From a virus: a stretch of DNA of 64,000 nucleotides. The stretch is taken from IMG/VR virus record IMGVR_UViG_3300020411_003736, positions 1 to 64,000 of that record; one strand, 5' to 3'. Every line of letters begins with the position of its first letter. Position 1 is the stretch's first letter. The notes beneath the pieces are model-generated. The model saw only the letters and a program-made list of their open reading frames with translations. It made no database searches and was not told the origin of the DNA. Positions 43,192 to 50,648 of the stretch are shown one piece after another. A program made the position numbers and the translations under genes.

Positions 43192-43364
43192 ATCCTCACC
43201 TCTCTCAATGTCTTAACATATTTCCACGCATCACCCATTGTTTTGGAAATGTACTCTTTCGCATCTTCTTCATTTAGTGCGAGAAATGTGTACCCTTCAT
43301 CGGTTCTCCACCTCTTATAGTGTGAGAATTGTTTTGATTTTTTATCTTTCTTTTGTCTCTTCAT
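43188..43364 (-). CDS. small basic protein, 58 residues
   Basis: The frame begins MKRQKKDKKSKQFSHYKRWR and continues ...TDEGYTFLALNEEDAKEYIS. It overlaps the next gene by ATGA, with GAGAGGTGAGG near the end acting as that gene's ribosome site. Possibly nucleic-acid-binding. Confidence 0.55.
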   Translation of the reverse strand: MKRQKKDKKSKQFSHYKRWRTDEGYTFLALNEEDAKEYISKTMGDAWKYVKTLREVRI

Positions 43365-43387
43365 ATTATGTGTCTAACTTCCTTATT

Positions 43388-43600
43388 TTATTTGTTTTTA
43401 TTTGTGAGTGAAATTTGGGTTCGAATCCATTCATCATATATCTTATCTATCTGTTCATCATCATATCCTCTCTTCTGGAATGCATCTTCTCTACTCATAT
43501 ATGTCATAGGTACATCGGATAGATTATACTCCCTACCATATGTATCTACAAATATTCTTTCCTTTAACCATTTAGGTTTATACTCTCTGTATGTTATCAT
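43388..43600 (-). CDS. small protein, 70 residues
   Basis: The product begins MITYREYKPKWLKERIFVDT and is rich in Tyr, Asp and Lys. It starts 1 nt after the zinc-ribbon-like gene. Not recognised. Confidence 0.5.
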   Translation of the reverse strand: MITYREYKPKWLKERIFVDTYGREYNLSDVPMTYMSREDAFQKRGYDDEQIDKIYDEWIRTQISLTNKNK

Positions 43601-43601
43601 C

Positions 43602-43805
43602 TTAATTCATGTCCTTTTTAACTTTAGGTTCATAGTATACTTTATCATAACAATTTAAACATAATTGTCCACACCCTTCTATATATCCCAATCTGAAATC
43701 CAAATGTTCATCTATGTCAAATTGAGTTTCACAATCACATATCACGCATTTATCTTTAGGTTTTATCTCTTCTTCTATTCCAATTGTCATTAATGGTTTT
43801 CTCAT
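43602..43805 (-). CDS. small zinc-ribbon-like protein, 67 residues
   Basis: The protein contains KCVICDCETQF and then CGQLCLNCYDKV, giving CxxC...CxxxCxxC spacing suited to a zinc ribbon. The start is coupled by ATGA to the stop of the predicted selenoprotein gene. Function unknown. Confidence 0.55.
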   Translation of the reverse strand: MRKPLMTIGIEEEIKPKDKCVICDCETQFDIDEHLDFRLGYIEGCGQLCLNCYDKVYYEPKVKKDMN

Positions 43806-44050
43806 TTTACTAAATTATATCCTTCTATTAAATCCTCTACTTCATCTGTATTAGGAAATCTCCCAACCTCTTCCTTACTAAACAACATAGATGTCGCGTT
43901 ATTTGTGTGTAGAAACTTTACATTAAATATTCCATCCGAACCTTGTATTAAATCTACTTCTACTCCGAATCTATTTACTAAACTTTCCCTTAAACTAAGG
44001 GCTTGAAATTCATACCCTCATTGAGTACAATACTCTATAGTGATTTTCAT
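43802..44050 (-). CDS. predicted selenoprotein, SelW/Rdx family (in-frame UGA = Sec)
   Basis: Reading the TGA at 44018-44020 as selenocysteine gives 82 residues: MKITIEYCTQ-U-GYEFQALSL then ...ESLVNRFGVEVDLIQGSDGI... and LFSKEEVGRFPNTDEVEDLI. This is the Rdx (SelW/SelT/SelH) thioredoxin-like fold, with the redox motif CxxU at positions 8-11 followed by Gly-Tyr exactly as in SelW. Sixteen nt after the UGA a CCCTT-AGTTT-AAGGG hairpin forms, matching bacterial SECIS rules. TGA is a normal stop elsewhere in the window. GGA lies upstream, and the true TGA stop overlaps the next start (ATGA). No Sec machinery is in the window, so host SelA/B/D and tRNA-Sec would be required. A nonsense-mutated Cys gene is the alternative. 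Confidence 0.8.
43987..44001 (-). promoter_or_regulatory. putative bacterial SECIS hairpin
   Basis: CCCTT-AGTTT-AAGGG forms a 5-bp stem on the minus strand inside the SelW-like gene. The apical loop starts 21 nt after the UGA and has G at its second position, both within the known range for bacterial SECIS elements. Confidence 0.65.
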
Positions 44051-44054
44051 CTAT

Positions 44055-44177
44055 TTATCCATTTATACATTCTAAGAATCTTTTTAATATTCTTTTTATC
44101 TTATTCCTTTCACCTCTATTTCTTTCCCATAATAGAAATAACTCTTCTCTAAGTTTTGCCTCCGCTGACTCGCTCAT
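44055..44177 (-). CDS. small basic helical protein, 40 residues
   Basis: The frame starts MSESAEAKLREELFLLWERN and ends ...RFLECING, overlapping the upstream gene by 29 nt, with GAGAG before the ATG. It ends 4 nt before the selenoprotein start. Unknown. Confidence 0.5.
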   Translation of the reverse strand: MSESAEAKLREELFLLWERNRGERNKIKRILKRFLECING

Positions 44178-44334
44178 TACTCTCTAATTCCTTTAACTCT
44201 TTTTCCAAACCTTCAATCATCCAACCATCCAAATGTCCTTTGGCTGTCAATTGTTGTTTGATGTGTTCTATTCTTTCCTTTCTCTTTAACTCTAAGGACA
44301 TCCCCTCTATCCAATTAGAAACTTGCTTCATCAA
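44149..44334 (-). CDS. small helical protein, 61 residues
   Basis: Charged helices (LELKRKERIEHIKQQLTAKG, MIEGLEKELKELES) with 4-nt overlap to the upstream gene. Not recognised. Confidence 0.5.
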   Translation of the reverse strand: MMKQVSNWIEGMSLELKRKERIEHIKQQLTAKGHLDGWMIEGLEKELKELESNERVSGGKT

Positions 44335-44570
44335 CCTCTTAACTCATAGTCTGAATATAAATCATCTTCCAATTCATCTTTCTTCTTACCTAATCTCCTA
44401 ATGATGTCCGACTCTTCCTTATCGGGACTAATACTTTCGGTTTTTTGTGCTATGTCAATACAATGAACCAAAAACTTCAATTGTTTTTCACTTAACGCAA
44501 TTCCATAACTTTTCTCCACATTTGGATTCATATAATTATGAACTTCACCAATTGTAAATTTCTCTTTCAT
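44331..44570 (-). CDS. small protein, 79 residues
   Basis: The ATG at 44570 overlaps the upstream stop (TAATG); the longer frame to 44597 is unlikely. The product has MKEKFTIGEVHNYMNPNVEK and a helical C-terminal half with acidic end. Unknown. Confidence 0.5.
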   Translation of the reverse strand: MKEKFTIGEVHNYMNPNVEKSYGIALSEKQLKFLVHCIDIAQKTESISPDKEESDIIRRLGKKKDELEDDLYSDYELRG

Positions 44571-44815
44571 TATTCTTTCTCCAAGGTTATTCCGCATCCT
44601 TCCAACAACTCATCTAATGATATACCATCATCATATTCTTTACATTTTTGCATTTCTTCTACTAAGGGTACTAAAAACTTTTCATTTATTTCGGGCCGTT
44701 CTTCTATCAATCCCATAATAACAATTAATAATTGATTCATCACATCCCCATTCACCACATACTTATTTTCTCTAGCAAATGAGTAATAATCATAAAACTC
44801 GTTGTTAAACATCAC
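44570..44815 (-). CDS. small acidic protein, 81 residues
   Basis: The product starts MMFNNEFYDYYSFARENKYV and is helical and acidic. It is coupled to the downstream gene and lies 6 nt from the upstream one. Unknown. Confidence 0.5.
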   Translation of the reverse strand: MMFNNEFYDYYSFARENKYVVNGDVMNQLLIVIMGLIEERPEINEKFLVPLVEEMQKCKEYDDGISLDELLEGCGITLEKE

Positions 44816-44821
44816 ATCATC

Positions 44822-45184
44822 TTAAGCTTGCCCAATCTTATCATTCATTAAATCTTCCATAATTTGTTTCATCATATGGATTTCTTTAATTTCTTCAAAA
44901 CTCAATGCTTCCATCTCTTCTTCATTATGTTGTAACAATTGAGCTTTACTGATAACATCCACCAAATCTTCCGTAATACATTCTAATGAATCTTTTGTAG
45001 TATCATCTATATTAGAACCTTCTACAATTAATTCAATCAACCTATCTACCACGGTAGTTAGTTTTTTAGTGTCTAATTTTGGATTTGTTAAAGTATTTCT
45101 CATATCAACTATAAATATCTTCTTTTTCATACAAACCTGAGAACTATTTCGTATATATAGTGCCCCAACAAATTTTGGCTCCAC
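44822..45184 (-). CDS. helical protein, 120 residues (GTG start)
   Basis: The frame opens with GTG preceded by GAGAGA, 4 nt after the upstream stop; an internal ATG at 45130 (MKKKIFIVDMRNT) is an alternative. The body is helical and acidic (KDSLECITEDLVDVISKAQL). Unknown function. Confidence 0.5.
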   Translation of the reverse strand: MEPKFVGALYIRNSSQVCMKKKIFIVDMRNTLTNPKLDTKKLTTVVDRLIELIVEGSNIDDTTKDSLECITEDLVDVISKAQLLQHNEEEMEALSFEEIKEIHMMKQIMEDLMNDKIGQA

Positions 45185-45188
45185 TCTC

Positions 45189-45659
45189 TCATTTGAGAGG
45201 CATTTTCCCCCAACCCGTTAAATTTCTCGCTTTCAACCCACTCTCAAAATTATCAACCCAATCTTTTGATTCTTTAAGAGTTGGTATGTTCCCCTTACCA
45301 TTTAACCTTTCCATTTCTTTTCTGTATATTTTTATTGCTTCTATCTTCATACCCTTCTGTAATTTTTTTTCTATCTGATACTCCAATTGTGATTGAAAAG
45401 AACCATCAACTTCGCCATTCCACACCTTACGCCTATATTTCCAAATGATATTAGCCCTTCTCATTATATCTGCAATTTCTTCCTCTGTTAATTCATCATA
45501 ATTCGCAGCAACATTCGCTGTCATTACATAAGCCTCAGAGGAAAATGAAGAGAATAAATGATCATCGGTAGGTTTTATGTCTGGCTCTGTTGCCTTACAT
45601 AACTTTAATAACCTCTGGAGTCTTTCATACATCCATTCTTTTTTGTTACTACTAGGCAA
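45189..45659 (-). CDS. helical protein, 156 residues (TTG start)
   Basis: The frame begins with TTG (upstream GGATGAGATAG supplies a ribosome site), with an alternative ATG at 45632. The product is helical with a Lys/Arg-rich middle (RRANIIWKYRRKVWNGEVDG). No family recognised. Confidence 0.5.
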   Translation of the reverse strand: MPSSNKKEWMYERLQRLLKLCKATEPDIKPTDDHLFSSFSSEAYVMTANVAANYDELTEEEIADIMRRANIIWKYRRKVWNGEVDGSFQSQLEYQIEKKLQKGMKIEAIKIYRKEMERLNGKGNIPTLKESKDWVDNFESGLKARNLTGWGKMPLK

Positions 45660-45830
45660 TTATTTAACTATCTCATCCAATTTCAATTTTAACCTACTAA
45701 CCCAACTACCTTCTTTCTGAATCACCACAACATTTTCACCATCTATACTCTCGACCTCATACAAACCATCAATCCCAACCTTTAAAACTTTTACCCAATC
45801 TCCTACTTTTATTTCCTTTTTTTCTTTCAT
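45660..45830 (-). CDS. small SH3/KOW-like protein, 56 residues
   Basis: The product begins MKEKKEIKVGDWVKVLKVGI and continues DGLYEVESIDGENVVV. The VGDWVKV...G.Y.V..I.G..VVV pattern resembles small SH3-like barrels. It lies directly after the VWA gene with no gap. Unknown binding partner. Confidence 0.55.
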   Translation of the reverse strand: MKEKKEIKVGDWVKVLKVGIDGLYEVESIDGENVVVIQKEGSWVSRLKLKLDEIVK

Positions 45831-47798
45831 TTATTTCTCCAAAAACATATTGTTCATTGTTTTAGCCACTTCCATCATATTTGTGGGATTGATAAAAGTC
45901 GCATCCCTACCATACATTCTACTAAAAGTAGTTTTTTCATTCTCATAGGAATAATCACTACTGATAAAGTAACTCAATATTTTGATTCCATTATTTCGAA
46001 GTTGCTTCACCATTTTTTGAGTATGTTTCACAGCTTCTGTGCCTGAATAATGAATATCATTATTACCAAACCAAGGAGCCCCATCTGAATAATTGATGAA
46101 GTAATTATCATCACTATTTGACAAACCTAAAAAGTGATTCATCATAGCTTCGTAACATAGTGACTCTGGAGTAGTTCCACTAGTTCTAAGTGATGGCCAT
46201 AGATTCTTAACTTTACTTATCTTATCTTTTTGTGAATCATACGCAATCAACAGAACAGGATTATTTTCATTAGTATATCTCATACTCACAACAACTCTAA
46301 TGTTTCCAGCCATCTCAGCCGCTTTAATGATTGCCACAGTAGAGGTAATTGCATTTTCCCACTTCTTACCATTCATAGAACCTGAACCATCAATAGAAAT
46401 ATGAAGATTAGCTTTATTATATCTTTCTGTAAAGGTTTGTGAAAAAACTCTCTCATTACCAAATCCCAACTCAGAAATTAATCTTTTGTCTATTTTACCA
46501 GTATCTTGACGAGTGAAAATTAAATCTCTCTCTTCCCCACGAACCTTTAATTTCTTACCTAACATAGTTCCCAAACGAAGACCCTCAAGAATTGGTTTCC
46601 CATAATGTGAATCCCATACATCATCACCACCATACAACCAAGGTTTTTGAGCAAAATGAAAAGCATTACTATCTATTAAATCTTGAGTAAGATTAGGAAT
46701 AACAACACATTTTGTTTTTCCCATATATCCACCATCACCAACCTCAACCATCTCAGCACCACTTTTTGCAACAGAATTAACAATCTGAGCATCTCTTTTG
46801 GTTAGTTTGGATTTTGGTGTTTTTCCATCCATAAAATCTTTAGCTTTTTGAACAGCATTGATGAGTGATTTCTTTTGTCTATCTGATAACTCTTCAAAAT
46901 CTACAGAATCACCTTTTTCACCATCTTCAGCATCACCCGACTCAGCATCATCTCCTGGAGTCATTTCAGCATCACCAATATCAATAGTAGTTCCACCACC
47001 CATTTGAGAATCACTTTCTTCATTCTCTCCATCACCATTTTGTGACTCCGGCTGACCATTACCATTTTCATCATTGGTAGATTTAACAGAACCAACTATT
47101 GAAAATACCATATTTGAAACTTCTCTAGCCAAATCAATCACACCTTCAGGACTCAATCTCAATACATTTTTCAAATCCATCAAATTGTATATCTCACGAA
47201 GTTTTGGAAGTGCGTCTAAATCTGATTCCTTTGGAGCCATAAAACCTAAGATACGAAACTCATAACTTTCGATATCATACTCACGATACATACCTGATTT
47301 CAAACCCTTCCTAATGGCGTTATTTCTGAAATACTTCTTATAAAGACTGTGGTAGTAACCTTTGTAGCCAGGTGAAGATTTGAAAACCTTAGTATCGATT
47401 CTCCTATCCTCAATAAAGTTAATCATATTTTTGAAAAAAGCCCTTTGTTCATAAGTCCAATCCTCAGGAGTTTCTCTAATAGCGTCAGCCAAAAGTTCAA
47501 AATCACTAAAGGCAATGTGACTACCTTCGTGAAGAGCCAAACCAACTACATGGTCAAAATTCTTATCATTAATATTAGCAGAAATAGTAACATTCTTACC
47601 ATCTGTGTAACTATCTCCTCTTTGTGTATATTTAACAGGAATATTTTGTCCACTTACAATACGAACAAAATTTGCGATAGCTCTCTGATTAGAAGCCATC
47701 TGAATGTAATCTTTCTTTGGTTTTTCCTTTTCGATACCCAACAACTCATCAATGTCAGTATCATATTTATCAAACCAAAAATCCGAATAATTTTTCAT
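45831..47798 (-). CDS. VWA-domain metallopeptidase-like partner of the AAA+ ATPase (CobT-like)
   Basis: The 655-residue protein has an N-terminal domain with GLALHEGSHIAFSDFELL (HEXXH-type, residues about 87-104) and NFIEDRRIDTKVF (about 127-139), matching the N..ED.R motif of CobT/VWA-associated zincin domains. An acidic, Gly-rich linker (about 240-300) follows, then a VWA domain with the MIDAS start DGSGSMNG (470-477). CobS/CobT-like pairs of AAA+ and VWA proteins act together on metals or large complexes. The ATPase gene is 3.7 kb away on the same strand, each with its own early promoter. Function in phage is unknown. Confidence 0.72.
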   Translation of the reverse strand: MKNYSDFWFDKYDTDIDELLGIEKEKPKKDYIQMASNQRAIANFVRIVSGQNIPVKYTQRGDSYTDGKNVTISANINDKNFDHVVGLALHEGSHIAFSDFELLADAIRETPEDWTYEQRAFFKNMINFIEDRRIDTKVFKSSPGYKGYYHSLYKKYFRNNAIRKGLKSGMYREYDIESYEFRILGFMAPKESDLDALPKLREIYNLMDLKNVLRLSPEGVIDLAREVSNMVFSIVGSVKSTNDENGNGQPESQNGDGENEESDSQMGGGTTIDIGDAEMTPGDDAESGDAEDGEKGDSVDFEELSDRQKKSLINAVQKAKDFMDGKTPKSKLTKRDAQIVNSVAKSGAEMVEVGDGGYMGKTKCVVIPNLTQDLIDSNAFHFAQKPWLYGGDDVWDSHYGKPILEGLRLGTMLGKKLKVRGEERDLIFTRQDTGKIDKRLISELGFGNERVFSQTFTERYNKANLHISIDGSGSMNGKKWENAITSTVAIIKAAEMAGNIRVVVSMRYTNENNPVLLIAYDSQKDKISKVKNLWPSLRTSGTTPESLCYEAMMNHFLGLSNSDDNYFINYSDGAPWFGNNDIHYSGTEAVKHTQKMVKQLRNNGIKILSYFISSDYSYENEKTTFSRMYGRDATFINPTNMMEVAKTMNNMFLEK

Positions 47799-47830
47799 TT
47801 GTTTCCTTTTTTATTTCTCATTTCGACCAA

Positions 47831-47859
47831 ATATAACGATAAAATGCAATATGTGTCAA
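47831..47859 (-). promoter_or_regulatory. early/middle sigma70-type promoter
   Basis: GTGAAAAAAAAGC, TTGACA, 17 nt and TTATAT on the minus strand, 33 nt before the VWA gene. A near-ideal match. Confidence 0.7.
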
Positions 47860-47874
47860 GCTTTTTTTTCACTT

Positions 47875-48192
47875 TTATTTAATTTGTAATTCTTGTAACC
47901 ATTTTGGTACATTCTCCTTCATATAATGTTGTATAACAAATGCTTCAACCATATGAGTAAAAAACCAAATAAATGTAAGTATTGGTACATATATCCTAAA
48001 ATCCAATTCTAAATATCCCACACCAAACCAAGTCAGAAATAACATACCAACCGTTTTAGTTAAAAATCCCATTCCAGTAAAACCCAAACTCATCAAATTA
48101 CCACGTGCCACCACTACATACAAACCCATAACTAAATGTAATAAGTTTAATATAATTGGTGCTAACACACCTAATAAAATATATTCAATCAC
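47875..48192 (-). CDS. membrane protein, 105 residues
   Basis: Three predicted membrane helices (IEYILLGVLAPIILNLLHLV, a second near 38-55 and a third near 65-85) with an amphipathic tail (KWLQELQIK). It overlaps the next gene by 8 nt. Could be a holin or inner-membrane modulator; no family recognised. Confidence 0.5.
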   Translation of the reverse strand: MIEYILLGVLAPIILNLLHLVMGLYVVVARGNLMSLGFTGMGFLTKTVGMLFLTWFGVGYLELDFRIYVPILTFIWFFTHMVEAFVIQHYMKENVPKWLQELQIK

Positions 48193-48490
48193 TGTTTTCC
48201 CCTATATTAGTAGCTACCAAACGACCTTTATAACATTGACTATAAAATTTATACAACCTATTACATATTTTCATTTCATTGGTAGTTAGTTTCTGTTGAT
48301 TTTCTGGCAACCCATCATCACTTAGTATTCTATCTAATTTCTGAACAAATTTAAAGTCATCTTTCCACTCAACTCCGTTTCTAGATGGAATAGAGTAGTC
48401 GTAGTCTGCAGCCTTTTTGATTTTATTATCCTCTGCCCACACAATCATAGTGTGTTCTAAATGTCTAAGTTTCTTCAGATTTTTGTTCAA
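48185..48490 (-). CDS. hypothetical protein, 101 residues (TTG start)
   Basis: GAGG is 7 nt before a TTG start. The product begins MNKNLKKLRHLEHTMIVWAE and is charged. It overlaps a 43-residue frame by 26 nt. Unknown. Confidence 0.5.
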   Translation of the reverse strand: MNKNLKKLRHLEHTMIVWAEDNKIKKAADYDYSIPSRNGVEWKDDFKFVQKLDRILSDDGLPENQQKLTTNEMKICNRLYKFYSQCYKGRLVATNIGENSD

Positions 48491-48596
48491 CTTCTACCTC
48501 ACATTTTTCACCAGTTGTTTCAGATACAAATCTATATATTTTTGTCTTTGGTTTTGGTTTTTGTAAAAACCATTTTTTTAACCATTTAAAAATCAC
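48465..48596 (-). CDS. small protein, 43 residues (GTG start)
   Basis: A GTG inside the end of the HAD gene opens MIFKWLKKWFLQKPKPKTKI, ending EVEVEQKSEET. The Trp/Lys amphipathic N-terminus and overlaps on both sides make it plausible. No family. Confidence 0.4.
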   Translation of the reverse strand: MIFKWLKKWFLQKPKPKTKIYRFVSETTGEKCEVEVEQKSEET

Positions 48597-49095
48597 CTGG
48601 CGCTACCTGAAATGTATTCAATCCCAAATCTCTCCACATCTTCACAACCTTATCTCTATCATCTACAACCAGAAAAACATCATTGATATCTACGAAAGTA
48701 TCTAACATAGCTTTCTTTAAGATTTCATCTGGCATATATCTCATATCTGGTGTAGCTGGATTACCATCAGCAATCGGCCACGAGTCTGCTTTAAATTTAT
48801 CTGGTCTCATAACTAAAAGGTCAAATGGTACATTGTGTATCTTTAACCAATCTTTAGTAGCAAAGAAACCTCTATCGTTTCTACCACTAAATATAACTAT
48901 TTTGAATCCATCATTTTTAAATAGTTGAGCCATCTTGATGACTGGTACATTAGGTGTATCCCAATCCATAATAGAAGTAGGTGAGGCAAATATTTCCCAA
49001 TCCAACTTACCATTAGGTTTAAGAGACTTATCTCTCCTAACATCAATATTAGCAAGAGTTCCATCCAAATCAAATATAACTGTATTTTTACTCAT
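48586..49095 (-). CDS. HAD-family phosphatase, polynucleotide kinase 3'-phosphatase-like
   Basis: The 169-residue protein has motif I FDLDGTLANID, motif II VIFSGRND, and VVDDRDKVVKMWRDLGLNTF at the end, the same pattern as the phosphatase domain of T4 polynucleotide kinase (PseT). The kinase domain is absent. It would remove 3'-phosphates from nucleic acid ends. An early promoter lies just upstream. Confidence 0.8.
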   Translation of the reverse strand: MSKNTVIFDLDGTLANIDVRRDKSLKPNGKLDWEIFASPTSIMDWDTPNVPVIKMAQLFKNDGFKIVIFSGRNDRGFFATKDWLKIHNVPFDLLVMRPDKFKADSWPIADGNPATPDMRYMPDEILKKAMLDTFVDINDVFLVVDDRDKVVKMWRDLGLNTFQVAPGDF

Positions 49096-49121
49096 TATTT
49101 CCCCTTTAATCCATTTACTAA

Positions 49122-49150
49122 AAATAACAATAAAATAACATACAAGTCAA
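49122..49150 (-). promoter_or_regulatory. early/middle sigma70-type promoter
   Basis: TTGACT, 17 nt and TTATTT on the minus strand, 27 nt before the phosphatase start. Confidence 0.6.
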
Positions 49151-49153
49151 GTT

Positions 49154-49507
49154 TTATTTAAAACTCTTTTTATTTTTATTTACTATGTAAGTGTATCCCC
49201 ATTCACCATTCTCATCTTTCCTATAAACTACTTTGATATCTTCCCAATGGAAATGAAAAGCACAATATTGTGTCAATTTCTGATTGTGCTGTGGGAATAT
49301 AAAACTATCAAAATTATCTCTGTATTTATGTTGCTCTCCCTTATAATCAATAAGTGGATAACTCGTAATCTTTGTGGGAACTCTTGCTATTGGTACACCC
49401 TTATGTGTTGTATTTTTTGCACAACCCTTCAGTAGTAATACAATTATTAAAACTATCAGTAAATAAAAAAAAGATAATAAATCCTTTAAATCAAAATTAT
49501 TCTTCAT
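49154..49507 (-). CDS. putative small lipoprotein/membrane protein, 117 residues
   Basis: A hydrophobic N-terminus (LLSFFYLLIVLIIVLLLKGC) ends in a Cys that could be lipidated, though Lys before it is atypical. The remainder is soluble and His-rich (QYCAFHFHWEDIKVVYRKDE). It overlaps the 89-residue gene by 11 nt. Unknown. Confidence 0.5.
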   Translation of the reverse strand: MKNNFDLKDLLSFFYLLIVLIIVLLLKGCAKNTTHKGVPIARVPTKITSYPLIDYKGEQHKYRDNFDSFIFPQHNQKLTQYCAFHFHWEDIKVVYRKDENGEWGYTYIVNKNKKSFK

Positions 49508-49766
49508 CTTCTGGCTTCTTCCTCGGTTTATTAGTCCAATGCCCCTTTACCAATTCCACATCTGCAAAATCATACCACATTTCATCACCACCATTTCCTA
49601 ACATAATATAATACATTTCATTCTTCATATCTCTTTCCTGTATGAAGCCGAATGTCTCTTTCCTTATCGGACCAATTGATGTGTATTCAGTTGTAAATAT
49701 CCTACAAGGATTTCTCCTACTACCTTCTAAAATTGATTTTTTCTTTTTCTTTTTGAAAAATGCCAT
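49497..49766 (-). CDS. small basic protein, 89 residues
   Basis: The N-terminus MAFFKKKKKKSILEGSRRNP is strongly basic; the rest has a beta-strand pattern (EMYYIMLGNGGDEMWYDFAD). Unknown function. Confidence 0.5.
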   Translation of the reverse strand: MAFFKKKKKKSILEGSRRNPCRIFTTEYTSIGPIRKETFGFIQERDMKNEMYYIMLGNGGDEMWYDFADVELVKGHWTNKPRKKPEDEE

Positions 49767-49798
49767 ATGTAACCTTTATTTTAATTAAAAAAACTTTT

Positions 49799-50050
49799 TT
49801 ATGATCCGAAATAACTCCATATTCTATCAATCATAAGAGCCATAAAACCAGTACCTAAAATACCTCTCCACTTAGCAGTATTTTCTCTAAATTGAGTATT
49901 CTTCTTTGTCTCAGCCCACAAACCTTCATGTGGATTAAATAGATTCTCTTTGATAAATTTGATATCTTCATGCATCTTTATCCTATCACGTTCGGCCTGT
50001 TCCATCCGTTCTATTATCACATTCAAATCTTTTTTATCTTGCCCATTCAT
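49799..50050 (-). CDS. coiled coil with C-terminal membrane helix, 83 residues
   Basis: An N-terminal coiled coil (NVIIERMEQAERDRIKMHED) is followed by a membrane segment (KWRGILGTGFMALMIDRIWS). A TATATTTAT element lies 22 nt upstream. Similar small proteins occur in late lysis or assembly gene sets; not assigned. Confidence 0.55.
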   Translation of the reverse strand: MNGQDKKDLNVIIERMEQAERDRIKMHEDIKFIKENLFNPHEGLWAETKKNTQFRENTAKWRGILGTGFMALMIDRIWSYFGS

Positions 50051-50072
50051 TGTATTGTTCCATTAGTTGTAA

Positions 50073-50081
50073 ATAAATATA
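50073..50081 (-). promoter_or_regulatory. late-type promoter element
   Basis: The minus strand reads TATATTTAT upstream of the 83-residue gene, in the gap after the J-domain gene. Confidence 0.55.
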
Positions 50082-50129
50082 AAATCATATCTGTATCGTT
50101 GTATTTCCTTGCTTGGAAAATATAGAAAA

Positions 50130-50648
50130 TTAAGCTTTTCCAAATTGCATCATTATCATTTGTTCAAGTTGTGGTTTGTTCTCTTCAGGAGTATTGTGCC
50201 ACTGTAATACCAAGGATTTCATCATTACATCAATCTTATTTTTGGTCATCTCTATCTGTACACTCAAATAAGAAACCTCATCTATTTCTTCTTCAATGTT
50301 TACATCATACTTTTGAGCCATATCAATCAAACCATCCAAATCATAACTGTCAACATCATCTTTTAACTTTTGGAAATCCTTATGACTTCCAGTCTTCTTA
50401 TCAGGATGAACCTTTTGAGCTAACTTCTTATATATGACATCAACTTCTTCTCTTCTTTCGACTTTTGGTTTTTCAGCTTTAGCCTCCTCAGCCGCCTTCC
50501 CAGTTCTCATCATATCTAACTTATCTCTGAAATATTCATCAAAGCCCTTTTGAGCTTGTTCGAATATAGCCTGTTGATACTCCAATTCAGCCTTTAGATA
50601 TTTATACTCAGCATTCAGTTTTCTTTTCTCTAACTCTTTATCAATCAT
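50130..50648 (-). CDS. J-domain (DnaJ-like) protein
   Basis: The 172-residue protein holds a J domain in the middle (VIYKKLAQKVHPDKKTGSHK...DFQKLKDDVDSYD) with the essential HPD, flanked by coiled coils. J domains recruit DnaK-type chaperones; a phage J-protein could redirect host Hsp70 to assembly or replication. The start overlaps the HD gene by 8 nt. Confidence 0.75.
   Translation of the reverse strand: MIDKELEKRKLNAEYKYLKAELEYQQAIFEQAQKGFDEYFRDKLDMMRTGKAAEEAKAEKPKVERREEVDVIYKKLAQKVHPDKKTGSHKDFQKLKDDVDSYDLDGLIDMAQKYDVNIEEEIDEVSYLSVQIEMTKNKIDVMMKSLVLQWHNTPEENKPQLEQMIMMQFGKA

Noticed and set aside
43802-44050. UGA read as Trp or Gly in an alternative genetic code
   Set aside because: Many neighbouring genes end in TGA within ATGA overlaps, so TGA acts as stop in this genome; the single internal TGA at the CxxU position fits selenocysteine better.
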